Positions 1-7,154 of a DNA stretch of 22,152 nucleotides are shown one piece after another (position 1 is the first letter of the stretch; each line of letters starts with the position of its first letter). The DNA comes from Paramacrobiotus richtersi (lineage: Eukaryota; Tardigrada; Eutardigrada; Parachela; Macrobiotidae): NCBI GenBank assembly GCA_034698045.1, contig JAQGAU010000990.1, forward strand, positions 1-22,152, written 5' to 3'. The notes under the pieces were generated by a model that saw only the letters and a list, made by a program, of their open reading frames with translations, made no database searches and was not told where the DNA came from. Position numbers and translations under genes: made by a program.

Positions 1-25
1 CACGTATGCTGAGTCAGCATACGTG
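1..25. repeat. Perfect 25-bp palindrome, 1-nt centre
   Basis: The arms CACGTATGCTGA and TCAGCATACGTG are exact reverse complements around a single G. Only the right arm has a counterpart in the intact paralogue (around 15203), so the left arm is an inverted copy of it. The palindrome may continue beyond the window edge. Confidence 0.9.
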
Positions 26-299
26 TAGCTATCAATCTGCACCAACTCCTGCTTGAGAATATGGTTCAGTCACACTATTCAGAACCATGCGACAACCGAG
101 ACTGTTGTCTGCATAGTGCGTACATGAGTAGCGCGATGGCTTGGGACCGAGTCAAATTCTTTTTCCGAGCTGGTCAGTATACCTGTACTGCAGTTCACCA
201 GCAACGGCTCCGCATCCGTGCAAATCAGGAAATCGCGAGCCAATCACCGATGGACAGCACTGGAGGAGATTAACCGTTTTCTGGGCTGTTCTGCGGCAA

Positions 300-530
300 T
301 TCATACACAAACCTGAAAGTTCTTGCAGACTGCAGTTGTATTTGCCTCAAGGAGGCATGCGCCCCTTTGCGTAGGACAATAAATCGTCAGTTATTAATTA
401 AATGGTAGTGGTATATACGGCTTGACTGCAAGGGCTATCGTGTCCTCGTGCCTTGCAGTAGTTTCCCACTCAAACAAGAGGACAGAGTTTTCTGACTTCG
501 GATTCGGTTTCCTCGTATTGAAAATCAAAA
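300..530. repeat. Segment shared only by LRR copies 1 and 3
   Basis: Bases 300-530 align with 13575-13795 in LRR copy 3, with common blocks such as ATGGTAGTGGTA and TTTTCTGACTT. They are absent from intact copies 2 and 4. Near the start of both there is a GACAATAAA-type motif after a GCCCC stretch, resembling the 3' tails of the LINEs at 16670 and 20220. An old insertion carrying a LINE-like tail is one reading. A block inherited from a common ancestor of copies 1 and 3 is another, and the two are compatible. Confidence 0.6.
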
Positions 531-790
531 CACCGACTCGGTAAGACTGTGTAAAAAAACCCGACGGATCTGAAGTCAGAAAAAAATGTATCTTGAGCAT
601 GGTAACCAGGAAGTTCTTGCAAGGCACAATAGGCGCCCCTGGGCTTGCCTCAGCTTGGAATGTCGCCCAGTTGAACGGGATCCTGATTAAATCGGATCGT
701 TCCGCTGTGGCAAGTAACTGGACGGCATCGTTGCCGGCCGATCGCGCTGTGGGACCAGTGTGGGTGTGCGACATAGTCGCAAGGCGTTCA

Positions 791-817
791 GCTGGCATAC
801 GGTCACCGTATGCCAGC
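791..817. repeat. Perfect 27-bp palindrome, 1-nt centre
   Basis: The 13-nt arms GCTGGCATACGGT and ACCGTATGCCAGC flank a single C. The right arm corresponds to the conserved TA(T/C)CAGCC of the intact paralogues (around 7788 and 15653). The left arm and about 50 nt before it have no counterpart there. Confidence 0.9.
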
Positions 818-1155
818 CGTCTGGGATTCTCCAGTACTTTGTTGTTGTCACAATGAAAACTGGAGCCACGGAAACCGTTGCTATTACTCACTTTAAAGCT
901 CAAAGCGCCCGAGTGAGCATTCGACGCGAAGAGGCTGTGGCGCATACCACGAGCGGTGCAAGAATGTCCCACTATGATTTGCGTGAATTGCGCTTTTGGG
1001 GCCTGCGAGGAAGACAGGCACATACATACTTCAAATCCGCGGTTTTCTGGTAAGGTTTGTCTTAGGTAAAGATAGAAACGGAATCAGTAAAGATACCAGA
1101 AAAGGGTCATTCAATGCCTAGCTTTTAGTGTGAAAGGTGTACTGTAATGGACATT

Positions 1156-1245
1156 ACCTGCTTGTTCGAGCGACCTTTGGATCGTGGCCCTCTGCCATCT
1201 CTGTTGTAAAGGAAAATTTTTTTACTCTTCGAAGAACAAGCAGGT
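1156..1245. repeat. Short inverted repeat, 12-bp arms
   Basis: ACCTGCTTGTTC (1156-1167) and GAACAAGCAGGT (1234-1245) are exact reverse complements 66 nt apart. No target duplication is clear. It may be a tiny MITE or a chance hairpin. Confidence 0.5.
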
Positions 1246-1395
1246 GAAAATGGGTATCGCGAATTTGAGCGCCAGTGCCTGGCCATTGTATTTCAAAGAA
1301 ATAATGCAGAAACCATCCTAGGAGCTATATACGGGCCAGTACGGCGCGGAAACGTTATATCAAATGCAGTTCTTTTGGTGTTTATTTCCTTACTA

Positions 1396-1750
1396 GCTAG
1401 TTTCACCGTAAGATTATTCTGAAACAGATTATGTTGATTGTTCAAAAAGAGGGCCGAACTCTTTCAGCCAATCAAAAAAATTGCTTGAAATCGAAAATGC
1501 GTTGGGTACTTCAAGAAATGTGAAACTGGTGGAAAAGTGTGAGTTCTGTGTTTTCCTAGCGTAGAAGTCAGTTCTGATCATGATCGAATACTAACTCGGG
1601 AGGTAGTATGGATTGTTTTGATTGTGGGGCGTGGCTGATTATTCTGATTATTTGGCTGTGGCCACTCAGTGCGTCGCTGACGTCACACAGAATAATCAGA
1701 ATTCGAATAATCATCATAATCAGACAAACAATCCTTATGGTGAAACTAGC
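1396..1750. mobile_element. 355-bp TIR element (MITE) with TACTA target duplication
   Basis: The ends are GCTAGTTTCACC... and ...GGTGAAACTAGC. The inverted similarity continues inward for about 45 bp with small indels. The flanks repeat TACTA (1391-1395 and 1751-1755); a TA duplication is the shorter alternative. Inside, around 1608-1735, is a second foldback built on GGATTGTTT...AACAATCC with AT-rich GATTATTCTGATTATT motifs. There is no coding capacity. The superfamily is not assigned. It sits where exon 2 of LRR copy 1 would be expected. Confidence 0.75.
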
Positions 1751-2093
1751 TACTATCAGGAACTGAAACTTAACCGATACTGTAGTCTGTAACTACATGA
1801 GAATTAGGCCAGGTATGCTTTACATAATGAACTTTTCAATAAACGAACTTTGTCGGGTTCATTTAAGATAACGAAATTTCTACCCAATGAATTTGTAGAC
1901 ATCACTGAGTCTTTACGAATCAGAATTTGGAACACCCGCTTTGCGTAACAATTAGCGGCTAAGCCAATCTAAAATATCTTTTTCTGGCAAAGCCGTAGTC
2001 AAACTAATCATTTCAAAAAATTTTCGTTTCATATTTTTGGTTCTTTTTTAAAGCACAAAATTACTGTATCAACAAGCAGGATACAAACCTTAC

Positions 2094-2300
2094 CATCGTG
2101 CGCTCTTTGGGTCTAAATACAGCCCAGTCGAAATCCTGCAAATTGTTTCTCTAGATGGAAGGAACATTGCTAGTTTCGGAACTTGTAAAACCAGCACATC
2201 GCTGGGCGCAAGGAATTAGATGGTCCACCAAAAACTGCAGTGACTCGACACTGATGGTGTCCCTATTGCTGTCAGACACATAGAGCATTCGTAACGACGT
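2094..2300 (-). pseudogene. LRR-family copy 1, remnant of exon 1 (3' part)
   Basis: On the minus strand this aligns with the end of exon 1 in the intact copies (9987-10180 and 18368-18560). Shared pieces include TACAGCCCAGTCGA, GCTGGGCGC and the string before CGTAACGAC. The donor site is still present as ATG|GTAAGG, with the exon edge at 2094. Similarity stops abruptly near 2300, and the signal-peptide half of the exon is not found. No exon 2 was seen between here and 1002. Together with 1-1002 this is a decayed third paralogue in the same orientation as the others. Confidence 0.75.
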
Positions 2301-3191
2301 GGTAGGTTTTGTCGGTTTACGGGACAAAGTGTCCGCGGAATTAGTATTTTTCCTTCAATAATAGTTTGAAAACAAGCTAAAAAAATATGAATATCCAACA
2401 ATTTTCACCCGTTGGTCAGTTAATTCCGTAAAATATGGTTCGGCAACTCTAGTGCGATAATATAATAACAAAATATTAATATTTGTTTTATCTGTCAAAT
2501 TTGTTGCATTGATCGAACGTTCGAACTAGCAGTGCTCCAGATATGTGGTATGTTGCCGAATGGATTCTGAATATGGATTTCAAGAAGAGGCGGCAGCCGA
2601 AGGTGTTTCTTGCATTTCCATATCTCCCGCAGGCACTGCACTTAAGAGATGGACATATCCCGGTCGATTTAACGTGTTTTTGTAATTGAACGCCACATAT
2701 CTTTGCAGCACTGCAGCCCATGACGTGTAAAATCGATTTAATCAGCAAGAGTTTGCATGTTTCCGGTTACCCCAGTGGGTCCATCAGCCGCAGTCTTTAC
2801 TTTGGGTATAAGCTAGAGACTCGTTTCATTGCATTGCTCCATTTGTATAAAGATGCATAAGTGACAGAAAGAATAACTTCGCTTATTTCCAACCGCGGTG
2901 TCGTTTAAGTTCCTATACTGAATATTGATTGCATAGCCACACTTTATAGAGAAGCAGACGCCAGTGACACTAGGCCGCCCCATTCTACGCGTTTCTGCTC
3001 CAGAATACAACAGCATCAGTTGGCGGATAATGGAAAATACTTTGCACATTCGTTTAGAGTGCCTGCGGTGCACCGAACCTTTTCGGGTTAGTGGCGGGGT
3101 TCCCAAATCCGCGGGAGGCAAGGTCGACTAGTCGGTCCCTTTTGTGGTTTGTTTGATCATTCGTACTAGCCGCCTACCAGGTGGCTGTTAA
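2301..3191. other. Unassigned interval
   Basis: I recognise no gene here. Minus-strand frames at 2488-2748 (86 aa, cysteine-rich) and 2813-3121 (102 aa) have no splice context or homology within the window, and I treat them as chance frames. An AT-rich stretch lies at about 2455-2490. Confidence 0.5.
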
Positions 3192-3251
3192 CATCATGGC
3201 TGTCTGGTATCCTAACGTAACGTTACGTTGGGATACCAGACGGCCATGATG
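3192..3251. repeat. 60-bp near-perfect palindrome
   Basis: Two 29-bp arms (3192-3220 and 3223-3251) differ at 2 positions and are separated by only CG. There is no target duplication and no similarity to the MITEs in the window. The right arm runs into the possible start codons at 3246 and 3249 of a plus-strand frame. Confidence 0.9.
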
Positions 3252-3422
3252 GACGACATGGATTCTGCGCTGATTGCAGACCTGGATCTGTTCGCGTTCT
3301 TGAAGGCAGTTGCGAGACTTCTGGTGGGAATTCTTGGAATAGTCGTAATCATCGTGCTCCATTCCAATTCGGCCGAGCTGCGCGCGACCGAGACTTTTTT
3401 TACAAAAAAGGTTTTTTGGTAG
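3246..3422 (+). CDS. Possible first exon of a membrane protein (weak)
   Basis: The frame starts with two ATG codons at 3246 and 3249 and runs 58 codons to a stop at 3420. An acidic start (MMDDMDSALIADLDLF) is followed by a hydrophobic run, LLVGILGIVVIIVL, which could be a membrane segment. The same frame stays open after the stop to 3728, with hydrophobic and cysteine-containing sequence (LVGHSLYLGCRCFASGLVG). I do not recognise the family. Local palindromes on both sides (3192-3251, 3603-3689) suggest the locus has been rearranged. It could be a decayed gene, or one whose exon edges I have not found. Confidence 0.3.
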   Translation: MMDDMDSALIADLDLFAFLKAVARLLVGILGIVVIIVLHSNSAELRATETFFTKKVFW

Positions 3423-3602
3423 TCTCCAAAAGAAATGGTTCCGACGCTCGTGGGCCATAGCCTGTATTTGGGCTGTCGGTGTTTTGCTTCCGGCTTGGTC
3501 GGAGAGTCACTTGGTGAGGTTGGTTTCGAGTTGGCGAGTACGTTGAACAAAAGTGACAGGCAAGCACCACATATTGATTTTCGGTTTCCTGGAAATACTT
3601 CC

Positions 3603-3689
3603 TGGAATACGACACTGATTGTTGCTGCCTCTAACATCGCACCCAAAGCACACGAAGATAGGGGCAGCCACAATCAGCGTAGTATTCCA
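3603..3689. repeat. Hairpin: 29-bp arms, 29-nt loop
   Basis: TGGAATAC...GCCTC (3603-3631) pairs with GGGGCAGCC...TATTCCA (3661-3689), with 4 mismatches in 29 positions. The size and near-pairing resemble an animal microRNA precursor. An inverted duplication inside decaying coding sequence explains it equally well, because the peptide WNTTLIVAA is encoded on both strands. Confidence 0.8.
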
Positions 3690-4051
3690 TTTGTGAATCT
3701 GTTTACTTATCCTTGCCCTACGGAGTAATGATCGCATGGATGGTATCACTTGTATACCAGGCGCAACAAATTATTCGCGCTTTCGAACAAATCCTACCGC
3801 GGATGACGTTTGGAAGTGTGGTCATGTACTACAACCAGTATCGCTGCGATGTTCCATTAGGAGCATCAACAGAGCATTTGGAACACTGACATTCTTCAAC
3901 ATAATGCAAGCTACTATCTGCAGTGTAGTAGCTATCGGCATCTTGCTAAATTCAAAAGTTGAAAAGCTGAAGAAGGCAGGTGTGACGTTCGTTTACGTTG
4001 GAGTATTGTCCAGTATGCTTCAGAGGACACTCATGACCCTACTGAATAGTA
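3683..4051 (+). CDS. Possible exon(s) of a multi-pass membrane protein, frame interrupted
   Basis: After a potential acceptor (gcgtag|TATTCC) one frame reads YSICESVYLSLPYGVMIAWM and onward to FGSVVMYYNQYRC, a hydrophobic helix followed by a polar loop, ending at a TGA at 3887. A second frame (3736 onward) then carries TLTFFNIMQATICSVVAIG and VTFVYVGVLSSML, two more hydrophobic segments. It reaches a good donor at 4052 (AAG|gtaaga). The change of frame around 3860-3890 means either a frameshifted pseudogene or an intron I cannot place. The spacing of helices is loosely like that of arthropod gustatory-type receptors, but I see no diagnostic motif (no TYhhhhhQF end), so the family is left open. 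Confidence 0.35.
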
Positions 4052-4139
4052 AGGTAAGAACGCTATCTGCATACTTAGCATTGGTAATCAGACTCGAAAA
4101 CGTTTTCTCGAGAATAGTGTACAGTGTCTAGAGCATAAG

Positions 4140-4976
4140 CGGTGCTGCTGTTGCTGCGAAAGATTCCAGCCAATCGGGAATCTGCGTATCAGAGCGAAGA
4201 GGAGACCACGCCTTCCCTTGCTAACCACACTGCCATATATAAATGACCGCCGTCCGCTTAAATGTTTTGTTAGTGTCTGTTTGATGCTCTCAGTTTGAAT
4301 TTTTTTTTATAACCGGGCTGTTTGACGCATTAATGTAACCAGAAGCCGGCCGCTGAATATAATGCTACATACAGTAACATACTACTGCCAGCCGCCGCAT
4401 ATAATAATGGTCGCTGCAGTGATAAAAACAGTTCTCTGTCATCAGCGTTCAAAGTACATACATAGCGCCATGTTATTTTTGTTTTACAGATGGAACGAAT
4501 AATTCATACATACTATAGAATAATACAGAATAATTCATACGAACAAGTCATACATTTATTCACAAACTATTTTTGAGTTCGCCGTGGCCAGCAACATTTC
4601 TTTGGGCAAGGTGTTTTACCGATCAATAATTTGATTGCATAAATAATTCTATCATAAGGGTTACGTGCGCGTTTATGCATGATACGCGGTCGTTCACAGA
4701 GAGCAAATAGTTGCAAAGGCAAGTGAAATGAAGGTCCCGATGGAACCAACGCATCTGCTCAAACCACTTTGACACAAATGGGAATCCCGCTCCTGCCGCG
4801 GACTATTGACTCACAGTGACATAAACACTTCTCGTGTCCCCACCTGTGTATTTTATACATCGAATGAGGCTGAGCCGGTCAGAACCGTCGAATAAGTTTC
4901 GAAAATGGACTGGCGCACAATGCCCTGATGGCAAGGTACTTAATTTGGTAAGCTAAGCTGGTTTATTCTCATTTGT
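4140..4976. other. Non-coding interval
   Basis: No convincing coding sequence was found. If the donor at 4052 is real, this is intron. It contains the TATATAAA box and an A/T-rich stretch at 4490-4560 with a partly repeated aatacagaataattcatac motif. A second TATA-like ttttatac is at about 4852. Confidence 0.4.
4236..4243 (+). promoter_or_regulatory. TATA-like box TATATAAA
   Basis: A canonical TATATAAA lies in a GC-richer context (gaccgccgtccgc follows). No clear downstream gene start was found, so its use is uncertain. Confidence 0.25.
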
Positions 4977-5089
4977 TTGTGTTCATGTAAGGTAAAACTG
5001 AAGTTTGCAATTCGGATGTTCGAGGGTTATGTTCACTGTACTCGATCAACGCTAGCTGTTATTAGTACGGATGTTTCTAACGCCGACAG

Positions 5090-5416
5090 GTCAGTATGTC
5101 CAGTTGTTCTATATATCTCTACCCTTTTTGTGTTTATTTCGAACGTTTATTTCGGACGGCCTTTAATGCCATTTCGAGCGTTATGGCCCTGCTGGACGAA
5201 TTGTGCCAGAGGAACAAAATTCCTCTGGCAAAAACAAAATTTGTTGTTGTTGTTGGCTCTGTCTTAAAAACCTGCGATAAGATAATATGTTCTGTTTTGC
5301 ATGCACCTTCTCGGGTGCGCGCTGGCGAGTGCGATGTCGGAATGTTGAGAAATTTCGTCGGATGCACGTACCCAAAACAGTGTACTCACAAATGGCCATC
5401 GCTTCCAGCAAAATGA
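5090..5416 (+). CDS. Possible exon, unknown protein
   Basis: A potential acceptor (cgacag|GTCAGT) opens a frame with ATG at 5096 that runs 106 codons to a TGA at 5414. It begins with aromatic and hydrophobic residues (CSIYLYPFCVYFERLF), continues with ALLDELCQRNKIPLAKTKF and a short hydrophobic run (FVVVVGSVL), and ends in a cysteine-containing, basic tail. The run of reasonable composition is the only support, and I know no family match. It may belong with the membrane-like segments at 3246-4051. A perfect hairpin (5204-5230) lies inside the frame. Confidence 0.3.
   Translation, partial: VSMSSCSIYLYPFCVYFERLFRTAFNAISSVMALLDELCQRNKIPLAKTKFVVVVGSVLKTCDKIICSVLHAPSRVRAGECDVGMLRNFVGCTYPKQCTHKWPSLPAK
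5204..5230. repeat. Perfect hairpin, 11-bp arms, 5-nt loop
   Basis: TGCCAGAGGAA / CAAAA / TTCCTCTGGCA. It lies inside the open frame at 5096-5416 and keeps that frame open. Confidence 0.9.
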
Positions 5417-5739
5417 ATGGTAACGGATAATGGCGGCCAGCTAGTTTGTGCAGTACATTCAGGCAGGGTGCGCTTGGTACAGTGTAGTCAGGCTGGGTCA
5501 GGGTCCCTTGTTACCTTTTTAATACAGCAGCTGCTGACCACATGGATTTATGTTTGTTTGCATGTACGCTGCTCAAAATCTGCAGAGTTTAAATACCAAC
5601 GAAACGTTGACCCTGTCGGACACATCCGTTGTCCAGTCTGTGTTACTGCACGGACATGGCTTCTCTACAAGATTCATGTGTCGGCATGACGAGACTTGCT
5701 CGACATCTCCCGCACACAAAGGCCGGCTTCACGGCTTTG

Positions 5740-6145
5740 GACGATGCTACGAACTTTTGTGCCCGCGAAAACCTTTGCAAAAGGGAAGATCAGAGTTTTT
5801 TTAGCCTGTCTATGACTATGTTAGGAGGCCGTAATACAAGATCAGAAAAGGTGACAAAATTTTACTTTTTGGTTGTACAGGAAGGAACAGATGCACGACA
5901 TGGACCCCGATATGACTGTCCTGTCTACGGCCCACAAATGTCCGGATCCTGATAAACTTCGTAACATCTGTTTAGTTCAACTGAAGCTCGTGAGACCCAG
6001 CACTCTGAAGTCTGAAACGTCTGCTGGCGACGTTTCGGAGCGACAGCGTGATGCGCGCTGCTTTGATACTACAATGAAGGAAAGAGATCCTTCTTACACT
6101 GGGATGCTTATCAGGTTTACCAGGAACTTTCGGCTGTTATGGTGA
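5740..6145 (+). CDS. Unidentified coding-like segment, family B copy 1
   Basis: The frame around 5740-5850 reads REDQSFFSLSMTMLGGRNTR. A second frame from about 5870 reads LYRKEQMHDMDPDMTVLSTA, then HKCPDPDKLRNICLVQLKLV and RPSTL, to a stop at 6143. The evidence that this was coding is a reverse-oriented relative at 19697-19930, which encodes RLYWNEQMDPDITVLSTAYK, then CPDKLGDINLTQLKLMQPSTL. The two agree at the protein level over about 60 residues. The frame change near 5851-5880 could be a very short intron (gtgaca...tacag, 30 nt) or a frameshift. I do not recognise the family. It may be a host gene or part of a mobile element. Confidence 0.45.
6014..6036. repeat. Perfect hairpin, 8-bp arms, 7-nt loop
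   Basis: GAAACGTC / TGCTGGC / GACGTTTC, lying just after the conserved part of the family B segment, where the two family B copies stop agreeing. Confidence 0.8.
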
Positions 6146-7154
6146 TAAAAGGGTTACTATGGCTTATGCGGGCAATCGGAGAACGACAAGGTGACGCTCA
6201 CACATTTATTAAGGGAACACAACACACTGTCGGGATGAGGAAAGGAATTTAATCGTTCGTAAGAACGAATGCAACATGCTGCAATCGAGGTTAAAAAAAT
6301 GAGCCGTTCGCTCATTAAAATCGCATGTAAAATCTCTTGCATATTTCTTTGTGCAGCAGATCTAATTTTGGCGTGGAATACTGATTATTAAAAAAACTGC
6401 CGATGTCCCATAACGAGTGCGATGGATTCGGGTAGCAAGGTTGGTCACTCGAGAATCAGTAATCCAAAAAAATTTGTTTCTTTACTTATTTAGAACCCCG
6501 ATGATTCCCGTAGTACATAATCGAATCTGTACATTGCTACGCTGCGGGAACATGGCCGTTTCGCAGTTGGCGAAAATAACAACTGATGAGTTGAAAAATG
6601 GTTGGCTTTTGTTTTCTTTGCAGGTTCTTTATTGTGATTGTTTTCTTTAACTGCTTTCAGTGGCTTTGTGAAGCTTTTACGAAAGCTATTTCATCTGGGC
6701 TTATGATTTATTGCAACGACTGGATAAAAAAAGGAAATCTGAAGTATTTTGTCGGCTGCGGAACGTCATGCACATATCGATCATCAATTCGTCTGCCCGA
6801 TAGAAACACGGGCGAAAGCTATGTTCTTATAGTTTTCTGTGCCATTGATTTAGCCAAATAACAGTGGACAAAATTAATGTCTGTATGACTGTCGCATTCC
6901 ATAAAAGACGTAGCTTTATATCTGTTTTTAAAGTATAGCCTTATCCGCAAAAGTTGAAATGACACGCAAAAACCAGCGCTGAAGGGATTGAGTTACCGAC
7001 GCGGCGGCACAACGAAGTTTCAAACAGCAACCGAAAATACATCATGTTCAAATCAAAGTTAAAATGCTGGGCTTATTCATCGATTGATGTCATATGTTGA
7101 TTTTTGGGCACGCGGCCGTTACGGTCGACGACGAAAAAGCAATCAGGATGCCGT
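6146..7154. other. Unassigned interval downstream of LRR copy 2
   Basis: Plus-strand frames at 6417-6650 and 6598-6861 contain hydrophobic runs (FFIVIVFFNCFQWL) but have no homologue in the window and no convincing splice sites. The last ~300 bases are the 3' flank of LRR copy 2 on the minus strand. A possible poly(A) signal variant (AATAAG, 7072-7077 complement) lies about 80 nt past the stop. Confidence 0.35.

Larger units (their letters stand above)
1..1002 (-). pseudogene. LRR-family copy 1, remnant of exon 3 (C-terminal domain)
   Basis: Read on the minus strand, this matches the last exon of the two intact LRR genes in the window. Bases 1-300 align with about 15195-15500 and bases 640-1002 with about 15590-15864. 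The conserved 3' splice site survives at the upstream edge (cctcgcag|GC, exon edge at 1002). No long frame remains in the homologous frame, and the 209-aa minus-strand frame at 394-1023 is not in that frame. A stretch at about 300-610 has no counterpart in the intact genes. It is flanked by two copies of AAGTTCTTGCA, which suggests an insertion or a local duplication. Two short palindromes (1-25, 791-817) also interrupt the homology. The window edge cuts off the 3' end of the exon. I conclude this is a dead paralogue. Confidence 0.85.

Noticed and set aside
394-1023. 209-aa minus-strand open frame
   Set aside because: It runs across the LRR copy 1 remnant in a frame that differs from the homologous one and crosses the palindrome at 791-817; no conserved LRR C-terminal residues are retained.
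3212-3673. 153-aa minus-strand open frame
   Set aside because: It exists because two local inverted repeats (3192-3251 and 3603-3689) mirror plus-strand coding sequence; no signal or domain is seen.
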